Part shown: one piece after another, positions 42,753 to 50,547 of the stretch
Layout: each line of letters starts with the position of its first letter
Numbering within the stretch: position 1 is the first letter of the stretch
Assembly: GCF_900100335.1 (NCBI RefSeq)
Contig: NZ_FNFE01000011.1
Span: forward strand, 1-60,158
DNA: 60,158 nucleotides
Direction of reading: 5' to 3'
From: Natronorubrum texcoconense
GTDB taxonomy: Archaea; Halobacteriota; Halobacteria; Halobacteriales; Natrialbaceae
Program-made: the position numbers and the translations under genes
Notes under the pieces: generated by a model
Told to the model about the DNA's origin: nothing
What the model saw: only the letters and a program-made list of their open reading frames with translations
The model's database searches: none

Positions 42753-43408
42753 TCACCCCAGTCGACGTACTTGAACCCGCGCGTCGGCGGCTCGGCTGGC
42801 ACCTCGAAGCGGGTTGGATAGAGGAACGCAAACCACAGTTTGTCCTCCTCGGCCGTACAGATCGGCGCGTAGTAATCGACGGTCTCGCTAGTCGTCGAAA
42901 ACAAGACCGCCCGCCCCGGTCCCGTCTGTCGGGGCGTTCCGTTCACGCGCCAGTACGCGAGCGAGCGCCGCGGGTTATCCCCGAGGTCGGTCCCGTCGCA
43001 GTAGTCGAATACTTTGTGTCGAAGGTCGTCCTCCGACGCCCGAATCAGAACATCTTGCTCGCCGCGGTCGGGCACCGTCACGATCTCCGTCGTCGAGAGC
43101 CCACCGAATTCGGCCCCACACATACAGGTGCCGGGCTCGTCGGTGAGGAAAATGCCCGCAGTTCCGCAGACCGGGCAGTCGTCGAACCCGACTGGCGTCT
43201 GTAGCGTCGTCCCTTCCGCGGGGAGTGGGTTGCCGAAGTACTCGCGGTGCGTGTCGCCGTCACAGTCGGGGCAGTGAACCGAAATCTCGGTCGGCAGGCC
43301 AGTGACTGTCGCGTCCGCAGTCTCTCCAATCCAGCCGCAATCGTCGCAGACGTGTCGGCGGCCGTGGTGTCCGCTCGAGTCTGCCGTGGTATCAGTGTTC
43401 GTGGTCAT
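42740..43408 (-). CDS. Multi-zinc-module protein, 222 residues
   Basis: Start at the ATG 43408 (MTTNTDTTADSSGHHGRRHV), since 5' extension is Arg-rich shadow sequence. Three Cys-pair units follow: VCDDCGW with CPDCDG, CPVCGTAGIF, and CMCGAEFG. A C-terminal beta domain comes after (YYAPICTAEEDKLWFAFLYP). It overlaps the next genes by 4 and 13 bases. Role unknown. Confidence 0.65.
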   Translation of the reverse strand: MTTNTDTTADSSGHHGRRHVCDDCGWIGETADATVTGLPTEISVHCPDCDGDTHREYFGNPLPAEGTTLQTPVGFDDCPVCGTAGIFLTDEPGTCMCGAEFGGLSTTEIVTVPDRGEQDVLIRASEDDLRHKVFDYCDGTDLGDNPRRSLAYWRVNGTPRQTGPGRAVLFSTTSETVDYYAPICTAEEDKLWFAFLYPTRFEVPAEPPTRGFKYVDWGDWPW

Positions 43409-43653
43409 CGAATCACCTGGTCGAATTTCGACCGCAGCGTCTCCCGAACCTCGCCGGGTCGCCACCCACGAACCCACGGGTGTAGCGCCCGATCGTAGCC
43501 CTCGAGTACCGCCCGTGGTGGGACATCGTACCCTTCGAACGTCGCGTGTGTTCGCGCCGCCGCGAGTCGGCAGTCGTGCTCCCAAAAGATACTCGAGAGT
43601 GGACCGGTTGGCTTCGCCGGCCGCTCGAGTCCGCGGGCGTCGGTCTCTGTCAT
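43405..43653 (-). CDS. 82-residue protein with Trp/Arg-rich C-terminus
   Basis: From the ATG at 43653: MTETDARGLERPAKPTGPLS, SIFWEHDCRLAAARTHATFE, GYDVPPRAVLEGYDRALHPW, then VRGWRPGEVRETLRSKFDQV. ATGA overlaps on both sides. Not recognised. Confidence 0.55.
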   Translation of the reverse strand: MTETDARGLERPAKPTGPLSSIFWEHDCRLAAARTHATFEGYDVPPRAVLEGYDRALHPWVRGWRPGEVRETLRSKFDQVIR

Positions 43654-43832
43654 CGGTTCAGCCACCTCCCGAGGTCGTCGTGACAGGGCTCGCAAAGTTG
43701 TAGGAACTCCCGATCGCCTTCCCAGTTGCGCGTCGCGAGGTCGTCACACCGATCGCAGGTCAGCGGCTCGTCGGCGAACGCGGTGCCTCCTTCGGGCATT
43801 TTCGCGCCCGGCGCTGGGTGATTCGTGCTCAT
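43650..43832 (-). CDS. 60-residue treble-clef-like zinc protein
   Basis: From the ATG at 43832: MSTNHPAPGAKMPEGGTAFA, then LTCDRCDDLATRNWEGDREF LQLCEPCHDDLGRWLNR. CxxC...CxxC with 22 or so residues between fits a treble-clef or ribbon fold. Confidence 0.6.
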   Translation of the reverse strand: MSTNHPAPGAKMPEGGTAFADEPLTCDRCDDLATRNWEGDREFLQLCEPCHDDLGRWLNR

Positions 43833-43924
43833 AGGCCACCCCCACAGTACGGACAGCCGTCGTGGAACGTGACGAGCGTCTTCGAGACGGTCGCGCCACA
43901 GGTACACGGGACCGCGTTACCCAT
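43829..43924 (-). CDS. 31-residue zinc-ribbon micro-protein
   Basis: MGNAVPCTCGATVSKTLVTF HDGCPYCGGGL. A minimal CxC...CxxC ribbon that overlaps its neighbours by 4 (ATGA) and 8 bases, so it is likely translated as part of the chain. Too short for routine gene callers. Confidence 0.55.
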   Translation of the reverse strand: MGNAVPCTCGATVSKTLVTFHDGCPYCGGGL

Positions 43925-44099
43925 AGTGAACGACCTCCGCGTCGGTGACGCCCTCGGCGCGCTCGAGTTGGGATTTCAGGCCCTCGGCTTCGTGTGGACC
44001 CTCCGTGCCGACGCTGTAGCAATCGATCCCGCCGACCGTGATGCGGACACCGTAGGGGTAGCCGTCGGCGTTCGGGTCGCGTGGACCGAGGAGAGACAT
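43917..44099 (-). CDS. 60-residue acidic protein
   Basis: MSLLGPRDPNADGYPYGVRI, TVGGIDCYSVGTEGPHEAEG, LKSQLERAEGVTDAEVVHYG. Small beta-alpha protein. Overlaps the next gene by a single base (TAATG type). Confidence 0.55.
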   Translation of the reverse strand: MSLLGPRDPNADGYPYGVRITVGGIDCYSVGTEGPHEAEGLKSQLERAEGVTDAEVVHYG

Positions 44100-44647
44100 C
44101 ACGAATCCCTCCGAACCGGCCGTTCAATCAGTCCGTTCGCGACCGCCGCGCCGACAACCTGGATCGCCCGGTGTGGGCCGATTCCATCGGCCTGCTGGAG
44201 CGCGTCGTGGTCTGCGAGTGGAACAGACGTCGGGTCGTCCCACTCGTCGAGTAGCGCCTGAATCGTGTACTCGGTTGGATTCTTCCGCGGACTCCGTTTC
44301 CCGAGTCCGACACAGCCGCCCTTATCCATTGCAGCGCGGAGCATCCAGAGATCGTGTTCGTTCACCTCGCGGTCGGAGTCCACCGGATCAGGATAGTCCC
44401 ACGGCTCGGCGTCGAACCCGTCGACCTGCTCGAAGTCCTCTGGGGCGAAGCCACGAACGTCGTCCGCGACGAGCTTGCGCGCCTGATCGGCGTTCATCGC
44501 CGGAATCGACGAGATACCACCCGTCGGGTTTCGGAAGTAGTACCGTTCCGACTTGTCTTTCGCCGCGAGTTCGACGCCCGCATGTTGTGGATACTTTCCG
44601 GTGCTGGTGTCGCCCGCGTCTGAAATCTGTGAGTTCTTAGCAGTCAT
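44099..44647 (-). CDS. 182-residue protein with helix-hairpin-helix-like end
   Basis: Start at the ATG 44647 (MTAKNSQISDAG). The middle has MNADQARKLVADDVRGFAPE. The C-terminus includes DALQQADGIGPHRAIQVVGA AVANGLI, which resembles a helix-hairpin-helix turn (GIGPHRA). Possible DNA contact. No catalytic motif. Confidence 0.55.
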   Translation of the reverse strand: MTAKNSQISDAGDTSTGKYPQHAGVELAAKDKSERYYFRNPTGGISSIPAMNADQARKLVADDVRGFAPEDFEQVDGFDAEPWDYPDPVDSDREVNEHDLWMLRAAMDKGGCVGLGKRSPRKNPTEYTIQALLDEWDDPTSVPLADHDALQQADGIGPHRAIQVVGAAVANGLIERPVRRDS

Positions 44648-44741
44648 GAATCTCATCCATGTGTTCGTGGTGTTCTTCCGGCGTTACGCTCGTCTCGTCG
44701 CACAGTACGCAGTCGATCGACTCGGATAACTCACGCTGCAT
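44637..44741 (-). CDS. 34-residue C2H2-like zinc finger
   Basis: MQRELSESIDCVLCDETSVT PEEHHEHMDEIHDC. C-x2-C followed by His residues (HHEHMDEIH) gives a one-finger micro-protein. It overlaps neighbours on both sides (11 bases each). Confidence 0.55.
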   Translation of the reverse strand: MQRELSESIDCVLCDETSVTPEEHHEHMDEIHDC

Positions 44742-45129
44742 CGATCGACACCTCATCCGGGCCGTCGTTGTGTTTGTAGAACGTGAATCGGTAGCCGTCC
44801 TCGGTCCACCACCATTCGGAGTCTGCAACGCTCGAGCCCGACCCCATGCTCGTCTTTTTGACGAACCGGACGCCGTCGATCGTGAACGTCCACGGGATCT
44901 TCTTGCCCGCGGCGAGCTTATCACCGAAGGTCGGAACAGTACTCTCGTCAACTTCGAACCGGCCGTCGCCGGTATGCCGATCGGCGACCTGTCGTTGCTC
45001 GTCGGTGAGCCCGTGTTCCATCGCGCGGTCGTACTCGGCGGTGTCGGGTTCGGCGTCGCCGTCGACGACCGCGAATAGGTTCGTGAGCGCGTGTCCGAGT
45101 GTGTCGCCTTCGATGATTTCACCGGACAT
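44731..45129 (-). CDS. 132-residue acidic protein
   Basis: MSGEIIEGDTLGHALTNLFA then a helical region. The second half is beta-rich with Trp (SEWWWTEDGYRFTFYKHNDG). Not recognised. It is part of the overlapping gene chain. Confidence 0.6.
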   Translation of the reverse strand: MSGEIIEGDTLGHALTNLFAVVDGDAEPDTAEYDRAMEHGLTDEQRQVADRHTGDGRFEVDESTVPTFGDKLAAGKKIPWTFTIDGVRFVKKTSMGSGSSVADSEWWWTEDGYRFTFYKHNDGPDEVSIDAA

Positions 45130-45517
45130 CGATACCGACCTCCTCGAGCCACTCGCCGGCCGTCGTATCCGAGAGAATCTGCTGGTCGCCCTCGATTCCG
45201 ATACTCCAGACGGCCGATGTTTTCATTTCCCATTCGGCTTCCTGGCGTAGCTCGAGCGACGGTGGCGTGTCGTCTGGTTTCCGAAGGTTGGCTTTGTGTC
45301 CGTACTCGCCACGGAGCCGGTAGACACGACCGCCACGGCCCTCGAGATATACCGTCAGCGTTTCCTCGGAGTTCGACCCGATGCACTCGCTATCCGTGTC
45401 GAACACCTTGAGCGGAATTGAACGGTCGTTGATTCGAACCTTATCGCCTTTGCTCAGACTCGCAACCGTCGCGTTGAGGTCGTCGTCGTGGTCGAACTGC
45501 ATGGGTTCGGGGTTCAT
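45119..45517 (-). CDS. 132-residue beta-rich protein
   Basis: Start at 45517 (MNPEPMQFDHDDDLNATVAS). LSKGDKVRINDRSIPLKVFD and LTVYLEGRGGRVYRLRGEYG suggest an SH3-like or KOW-like barrel. Sequence 5' of the ATG looks like shadow. Function unknown. Confidence 0.6.
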   Translation of the reverse strand: MNPEPMQFDHDDDLNATVASLSKGDKVRINDRSIPLKVFDTDSECIGSNSEETLTVYLEGRGGRVYRLRGEYGHKANLRKPDDTPPSLELRQEAEWEMKTSAVWSIGIEGDQQILSDTTAGEWLEEVGIDVR

Positions 45518-45915
45518 CCGACTTTCACCTCGCCGATCTGTTCGACCGCTTCGATGCGACGTACTTCGGGCTTTGATCGGACCCACTCACGGGCGGCGTC
45601 TTCCGTCTCGTCGGCGTGTGTGAACGTCTCGTATCGCTCGCCAGAGGTCGACTGTTCGTCGGGCACGACAGCTCGAATCTCGTATTCGGGAATCTCGACG
45701 AACGATTCCTCGTAGGATGCGTTATCAACCGGGTTGTAGGCGTCCTCGAGTCGTTCCCAGATCGATCGCCACGAATCCCCGGCAGCCCGAAGGTCGGCGA
45801 TGGTCTCTTTGAACGGGTTCTCGTCTTCGATCTGCTCGAGCACGTCGTCGGTCGCGACAGTGATCGATTCGGCCTCGGTGGTCTCGGGGTCTGGAAGTCG
45901 GCTATCGGTACTCAT
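45514..45915 (-). CDS. 133-residue protein, unknown
   Basis: A helical N-terminal half with ETIADLRAAGDSWRSIWERL EDAYNP (an HTH-like helix pair seen in haloarchaeal small proteins) and a beta-rich end. ATGA overlaps at both ends. Confidence 0.6.
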   Translation of the reverse strand: MSTDSRLPDPETTEAESITVATDDVLEQIEDENPFKETIADLRAAGDSWRSIWERLEDAYNPVDNASYEESFVEIPEYEIRAVVPDEQSTSGERYETFTHADETEDAAREWVRSKPEVRRIEAVEQIGEVKVG

Positions 45916-46250
45916 TCTGAATCACTCTCCTCGATTCCAAGCGCGTCCGCCCACGAGTTGTGGAAACTGATTGAGAGGGATTTGCTCGATGTCCGGTCGA
46001 CCGTCGCGCTGTTAGCCTTCCGTTCGCGCGTGCGTCGGTTTTCGTACCAGTCCTCGATAACCTCGGCTGTCTTCGGGCCGATCCCATCGACATCGGTCAG
46101 CGGGTCGTCGGATTCGACCGCCTCGAGTAGTTTCTCGACCGTCGTGAATGCGTCCTCGATGTTGTGGGCGACGGCACCACTACAGCGCATTCGCTGTTGA
46201 ATCCCGCCCTTTCGAAGTAGCGTGTCGGTCGCGTAGTTGGATTCAGTCAT
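45912..46250 (-). CDS. Helix-hairpin-helix protein, 112 residues
   Basis: LTDVDGIGPKTAEVIEDWYE NRRTRER is a clear helix-hairpin-helix DNA-binding motif with a basic tail. The rest is helical. It overlaps the PadR-like gene's end by 8 bases. Likely DNA-associated. Confidence 0.7.
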   Translation of the reverse strand: MTESNYATDTLLRKGGIQQRMRCSGAVAHNIEDAFTTVEKLLEAVESDDPLTDVDGIGPKTAEVIEDWYENRRTRERKANSATVDRTSSKSLSISFHNSWADALGIEESDSE

Positions 46251-46842
46251 CGGCCGGCACCTCCACGTCGCCCCTCATCGCTTGCTCGATGTCCTTGTAC
46301 ACGTCGTACTGCGATTCGTACACGAACGTATCGAGATAGTCGTCGATGTCTCGAGCGCGGGCGATCACCAGCTCGTCGCGTTCGATCGTGGCCGCCGACG
46401 CACTCGAGGGAAGGTCGACGGGGTGAGGAACGATCGACAGCAAACGGTGAAGCGTTTCGGCCATGTCCTCGCCGTCGCGCTGGTAGTTCAACAGGAGGTC
46501 GTGAACGTCGCCCGTGAGTCCGATTTGGTCATCGCTGTGGCCGACACACGACGCTTCCCACGACCGGCGGTTGTCGAGTGCTTGCCAGCCCGAGTCGGTC
46601 AGCGTGTAGACGTTCGTTCGGCCGTCCGCTTCGGCTTTCGTGACGTATCCGCCCTCGACTAGTGCGTCGAGATTTGGATACAATCTCCCGTGATTCTCCT
46701 CAGTCCCGTAGTAGTCCTCGAGTTTCTGTTTGATTTCCAGTCCGTTCGGCCGCTCGAGCGCGGCGATTGCGAACAGCGCGTCGCGCTGAAATTCTGGCAG
46801 TTCTCCCATCGTCTCAGGCTCTGATTTGTCATCGTTCGCCAT
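46243..46842 (-). CDS. PadR-like regulator with C-terminal extension, 199 residues
   Basis: The N-terminal winged helix ELPEFQRDALFAIAALERPN, GLEIKQKLEDYY, ENHGRLYPNLDALVEGGYVT, then TNVYTLTDSGWQAL is a paralogue of the regulator at 2497. A further 100 residues form a dimer or effector domain. A TATA box (CTTATA on the minus strand, 46867-46872) lies 25-30 bases before its leaderless start. It heads the sub-operon running to 42170 and probably autoregulates it. Confidence 0.85.
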   Translation of the reverse strand: MANDDKSEPETMGELPEFQRDALFAIAALERPNGLEIKQKLEDYYGTEENHGRLYPNLDALVEGGYVTKAEADGRTNVYTLTDSGWQALDNRRSWEASCVGHSDDQIGLTGDVHDLLLNYQRDGEDMAETLHRLLSIVPHPVDLPSSASAATIERDELVIARARDIDDYLDTFVYESQYDVYKDIEQAMRGDVEVPADD

Positions 46843-46957
46843 ATATCAAATTTCGCTCTTTTCTACTATAAGCGTTCCCCAGACTACCTGTTTTCTGGCC
46901 TCGAGAGTCCGAGCTATTGGGTAATAGCTCTCGAAAATGAGAAGAGAACCGCCCCGG

Positions 46958-47548
46958 CTACAGCGTCGGTTCGGTCGGTTCGGCTAGCGCCTCGTACGCA
47001 CGTTTCACCCGCCGGAACGCCGCCTCACTCCCGCCCTTGTCGGGATGTGCCGTCTTCGCTTCCCGGCGGTAGGCCTGCCGGATCTCGTCGGGAGTGGCGT
47101 CGGGCGAGACCCCGAGCGTGACGTGTGGTGGTTCGTCCGCTTCGGCGACCACCGGGTCGTCGGCGGGCGGAAGGCGGGCGTTCGCGAACTCCGATTCGCC
47201 CGTCGTGACCGGCCGGGATTCCATCTTGCGTTTCTCGCGGTTGTAGAGGTACAGCGACCGGATATTGTCCCGCAGGCGCGTGTACGCATCGCAGGCGGCG
47301 GCGTACTGCTCGCCGTCCATCGACCAGCGTACGACCGCGCTCGGCTCGTCGGGGTTCGCGTCGGCGTAGGGGTAGTTCGGGTTTCGTTTCTGGTGATCGG
47401 CCGTGGTCTCGAGTCGCCAGTCGTCAGCCCCGACGCGCTCGAGTTCGGCCTCGAGGTCGTCGATCGACTGTCGGAGTGACGTGTCGAAGCGGTTGTTCGG
47501 CTCTCGGTTCTCGGGTTTGGTTCGTGGGAATTGGTGTGGCCAGTTCAT
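46958..47548 (-). CDS. J-domain (DnaJ-like) protein
   Basis: 196 residues. The C-terminal 50 form a J domain: LGVSPDATPDEIRQAYRREA KTAHPDKGGSEAAFRRVKRA YEAL, with the HPD tripeptide that stimulates Hsp70 ATPase intact. The N-terminal 130 residues are helical and specific to this gene. Viral J-proteins recruit host DnaK for replication or assembly (known for other systems; inferred here). It is the last gene of the upper sub-operon. Confidence 0.85.
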   Translation of the reverse strand: MNWPHQFPRTKPENREPNNRFDTSLRQSIDDLEAELERVGADDWRLETTADHQKRNPNYPYADANPDEPSAVVRWSMDGEQYAAACDAYTRLRDNIRSLYLYNREKRKMESRPVTTGESEFANARLPPADDPVVAEADEPPHVTLGVSPDATPDEIRQAYRREAKTAHPDKGGSEAAFRRVKRAYEALAEPTEPTL

Positions 47549-47551
47549 GGG

Positions 47552-47761
47552 TTATCGGACCTCCTGTAGATCGGCGAAACTCCCCTCGTGTGCGGTGATC
47601 CACTCCGAGTGTAGGCCGCGTGCCGTGAGCGGAACGATCACCAGCTCGTCTGGAGCGTCGTCGTTCTCCACAAGGATGTGTTCGCACTCGGGGGTCGGTT
47701 GGTTCGGGTTCGGTTCGACGAGTTCCTGGTCGAAGTCGAAGCCGTCGGATTCGGTGCTCAT
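47552..47761 (-). CDS. 69-residue acidic protein
   Basis: MSTESDGFDFDQELVEPNPN, then CEHILVENDDAPDELVIVPL TARGLHSEWITAHEGSFADL. A common small haloarchaeal protein pattern (TARGLHSEWITA) that is not characterised. ATGA overlap upstream. Confidence 0.6.
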   Translation of the reverse strand: MSTESDGFDFDQELVEPNPNQPTPECEHILVENDDAPDELVIVPLTARGLHSEWITAHEGSFADLQEVR

Positions 47762-48342
47762 TGCTCGCCCTCGCTGTACTCTGCCTCGAGCGTCCGATTC
47801 ATCCCGGCGACAAACGGCGTTTCGTCGACCGACTTGAGGTAGACGAGTCGGATCTCTTTGGCCCCGCCGAAGAACTCGTCAAAGTCGTCGCTATCGAAGT
47901 TGGGCGTTGGTTCGGTGCTGAATCGGATGTCGTAGTCGTCGCTCTCGTCGCCGTGAATCGTCACCGAGTGGCGGGCTTGTACGTCGCCGTCGACGATACG
48001 GAACCAGCCCCGGCCGCCGATCGTCATTGGTCTGGCGTCGGCCACGAGTCGACCGTCGGCAGCTTCGAGGATCGATCGAAGTTCGTCGGCACTCTCGTAT
48101 TCGAAGTGTGCGCCTTTCTCTCGGTCGTGTTCGTCTTTGTAGCAGTCCAGACAGTAGTACCGCTCGTCGGCACCGGGCTCGAGTTGTTCGTTCGGACCCG
48201 CGATGAGCTTGTCCGAGACGATGTCCTCACTGGCATGTTCAAAGCGCCCGTACAGCACGCGGTACGTCGCGTCGTCGTCCGAAAGTTCCGTCTCGCAGTA
48301 CCGGCATTCGGCGGTCTCGTCAGATGTGTTGGATTCGTTCAT
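47758..48342 (-). CDS. Cys-pair protein, 194 residues
   Basis: AECRYCETELSDDDATYRVL at the N-terminus and ERYYCLDCYKDEHDREKGAH form a treble-clef-like zinc unit. A C-terminal beta-rich domain follows (GGRGWFRIVDGDVQARHSVT). Uncharacterised. Confidence 0.6.
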   Translation of the reverse strand: MNESNTSDETAECRYCETELSDDDATYRVLYGRFEHASEDIVSDKLIAGPNEQLEPGADERYYCLDCYKDEHDREKGAHFEYESADELRSILEAADGRLVADARPMTIGGRGWFRIVDGDVQARHSVTIHGDESDDYDIRFSTEPTPNFDSDDFDEFFGGAKEIRLVYLKSVDETPFVAGMNRTLEAEYSEGEQ

Positions 48343-48545
48343 CGGTCGGTCCCCACGAACTGCTCGAGTTCACGTTTTCGGCGTCGGTAGCCGTCGTGGC
48401 CGCCCGCGCGGTTCGCGTTGTTCTCGCTTCCGATTCCACAGCCCATCGAGTGTGCGAGCACGTCGAGTTTGTGTTCGACTTCGAAGGTCTCGCCGCAGGC
48501 GTCGCAGTCCCATTCGCCAGCGTGTTCGTACTCCGTGTCTATCAT
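48339..48545 (-). CDS. C2H2-like zinc-finger protein, 68 residues
   Basis: EWDCDACGETFEVEHKLDVL AHSMGCG: a Cys pair followed by His and Cys at finger spacing, then a basic tail (YRRRKRELEQFVGTDR). ATGA overlaps at both ends. Confidence 0.6.
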   Translation of the reverse strand: MIDTEYEHAGEWDCDACGETFEVEHKLDVLAHSMGCGIGSENNANRAGGHDGYRRRKRELEQFVGTDR

Positions 48546-48751
48546 TCCAGTTCCTCCACGGGTTCGGCGTCACGGAGCACACCCATCGACGCGCCACACT
48601 CGCGGCACTCGTCGTAGGCCTCGGTGACGGTTTCGACGAGTTTGTCGGTCGCGTCTTCGGTGCCTTCGCTCTCGAGTTCGAAGCTCTGGCAGCCGTTCGG
48701 ACAGCCCGCGACGACAGTCTCGCGCTGTTCGTCAGTTCGATGCCGGGTCAT
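48542..48751 (-). CDS. 69-residue zinc-module protein
   Basis: VVAGCPNGCQSFELESEG and AYDECRECGASMGVL give C-x3-C and C-x2-C pairs around an acidic helix. Chain-overlapping small gene. Confidence 0.6.
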   Translation of the reverse strand: MTRHRTDEQRETVVAGCPNGCQSFELESEGTEDATDKLVETVTEAYDECRECGASMGVLRDAEPVEELE

Positions 48752-48837
48752 TGATCGTCCTCGCTTTCGAGTTCGTCCAGCGCCCGTTCCACGTCTTCCG
48801 GGTCAGCCTGTTCGTCGTCGGGAATCAGACAGGTCAC
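48748..48837 (-). CDS. 29-residue acidic micro-protein
   Basis: GTG start, MTCLIPDDEQADPEDVERAL DELESEDDQ. It overlaps the upstream stop (GTGA) and the downstream start (ATGA), exactly the junctions used by every neighbour. That is the main evidence that it is translated. Confidence 0.45.
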   Translation of the reverse strand: MTCLIPDDEQADPEDVERALDELESEDDQ

Positions 48838-49352
48838 GCCTTCTCACCCCGGTTGAACCCCGCCGGCAGCGGGTCGCCGACGTCGCCGGGATCGGCCGCC
48901 GCGAGTCGGTCGGCCAGCGATTTCGGCTCGCTCGGGTCGCGAATGCCGTATTTCTTCAAGCGCGAGCGGACCGTCTCGAAACAGCGGTAGCCGTCAAACA
49001 GGTCGACCAGCTCCGACAGTGATCGGTCGGCGAACAGCGCCTCGAGTCGGTCGGCGTCGTCGGTCCACGGCTTCGGGAAGTCGAACACGCGTGTCTGTTC
49101 GGTTCGGTCGCGGTCATCTACCGGGACCGTCGGCCGCTCCGGCGCGGCGTCGGGAAGCGCGAGTCCGTGCTCGGCAAGCGTCGTCTGGTCGGTTTCCGTT
49201 CGGTCGTTCGTGACGAGTGGCGTGGGTTCGTGGTCGCGCTCGAGTGTCGGCCACTGGGCGAGCCACGTCGTCTCGAGAGTCGGTTCGATATCGGCGTCGG
49301 TCAGCGTGCGTGTTGCCATTGTTGGGGTTCCTTTCGGGTTTCGGGTGCTCAT
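48834..49352 (-). CDS. 172-residue protein, unknown
   Basis: MSTRNPKGTPTMATRTLTDA, an acidic Thr/Pro-rich middle, and a C-terminal helical domain (FADRSLSELVDLFDGYRCFE TVRSRLKKYGIRDPSEPKSL) that looks like a homeodomain-type HTH. Possibly DNA-binding. Confidence 0.6.
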   Translation of the reverse strand: MSTRNPKGTPTMATRTLTDADIEPTLETTWLAQWPTLERDHEPTPLVTNDRTETDQTTLAEHGLALPDAAPERPTVPVDDRDRTEQTRVFDFPKPWTDDADRLEALFADRSLSELVDLFDGYRCFETVRSRLKKYGIRDPSEPKSLADRLAAADPGDVGDPLPAGFNRGEKA

Positions 49353-49654
49353 GCGGGCAATGCCTCCGGCGTCGCGTCGGTCTCGGGTGTGTCTCGAAGC
49401 GCGTCGCGGATGGCCTCGAGCAGTTCCCCGAAGTCCATCGGCTCGGCTGCGTGGTCGTGATAGGCTGCGATTACGTCATACGGCGAGCAGTTGTCCCGCC
49501 CGTCGTCACGAACGCCGAATCCGAAATCGGCGGTCGTGTAGTAGATCGATCCGTCCGCCGTCGGGAGGTGTCTCGAGGCCGTGACGTCGTCGCCACAGAC
49601 GGCGATCTCCCAGCGAAAGCGGCCCTGCGTGTCGATTACGTGGCGCTCGATCAT
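49349..49654 (-). CDS. 101-residue protein, unknown
   Basis: From the ATG at 49654: MIERHVIDTQGRFRWEIAVC GDDVTASRHLPTADGSIYYT, beta-rich, ending in a helix (MDFGELLEAIRDALRDTPET). Overlaps both neighbours by 4 bases. Confidence 0.6.
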   Translation of the reverse strand: MIERHVIDTQGRFRWEIAVCGDDVTASRHLPTADGSIYYTTADFGFGVRDDGRDNCSPYDVIAAYHDHAAEPMDFGELLEAIRDALRDTPETDATPEALPA

Positions 49655-50547
49655 CGGTCGGTGCCTCCGTCGGTCGCGACCGCCGCGTCGATCTGGTTGC
49701 ACATCCAGCCGCGTTGTTTGCCGATGCCGCCCTGTGCGCCCTCGGCGTCACGGAACGGGAATCGAACCTCGAGCGTGCCAGGAATCGACAGGCCGTCGAA
49801 TACACCGCGCTCGCGAAGTGGCTCGGCGTATTTCGTTTCTCCGAGTAGTATCTCGAGTGTCACGTCCCGCGGATCCACGTCGTCGAGCGACGCCCGGATC
49901 CACGACTGGAGGCCTTCGAAAACCCGGAGCGCCCACTGGTCGAGTAGTGTATCGACGTCGTCGCCACTCGGGAGTCGCTTGCTCGAGTCCACCGGGATGC
50001 CTTCGAAGTCCTGTGGAACGCGCTCGTAGTAGTCGATCGGCTCGTCGGGCTCGAGGACAGCGTGTTCGGCCGAAATGATCCGCGCGTGGGTCTCGGGAGT
50101 GGTCGTGAACGCCTCGTAGTACTGGCGTTTGTTCGTCCAGTAGCCGCCTTTGTACAGCTTCTTGGCCGGCGTCGGCTCGAAGACGTCGTGTTTCGAGCCC
50201 GAACAGCCGACGGCCACGAGTCGAAGCGGGTCGCGATCGCGGTAGTCGGCGATCGCGTCGCGGACGCGATAGCAGTAGGACATGCCGTGGCCAACCGATC
50301 CGATATCGGCCCGGCCGCGTTCGATATCTTCGACCGCGTGTTTCACGTCGATGAGGTTCTCGCAGGTGGTCGCGAGTCGGGCGGGCATGCAGTCGGGAAC
50401 GTTCACGCCCCCGAGTACGTCCAGCAAGAGTTCGTACAGCGGCCGGTCGTCTGCCGCGACGGTGGTTGCATCGCGGACTCCCCAGACCCAGTGGCTCGTG
50501 ACCGCGAGGTCGCCGTTCGGGAGTTCGTGTTCGCGAGGATTAGTCAT
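49651..50547 (-). CDS. DUF6884-like protein, 298 residues
   Basis: After an N-terminal helical domain comes LRLVAVGCSGSKHDVFEPTP AKKLYKGGYWTNKRQYYEAF, then RIISAEHAVLEPDEPIDYYE. This G-C-S-x-S-K plus SAxHG-like pattern is typical of DUF6884, a YaaA/DUF1643-related family tied to nucleic-acid modification or defence loci (family knowledge, from memory). It sits next to a DNA methyltransferase, which makes a DNA-modification role plausible. Confidence 0.7.
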   Translation of the reverse strand: MTNPREHELPNGDLAVTSHWVWGVRDATTVAADDRPLYELLLDVLGGVNVPDCMPARLATTCENLIDVKHAVEDIERGRADIGSVGHGMSYCYRVRDAIADYRDRDPLRLVAVGCSGSKHDVFEPTPAKKLYKGGYWTNKRQYYEAFTTTPETHARIISAEHAVLEPDEPIDYYERVPQDFEGIPVDSSKRLPSGDDVDTLLDQWALRVFEGLQSWIRASLDDVDPRDVTLEILLGETKYAEPLRERGVFDGLSIPGTLEVRFPFRDAEGAQGGIGKQRGWMCNQIDAAVATDGGTDR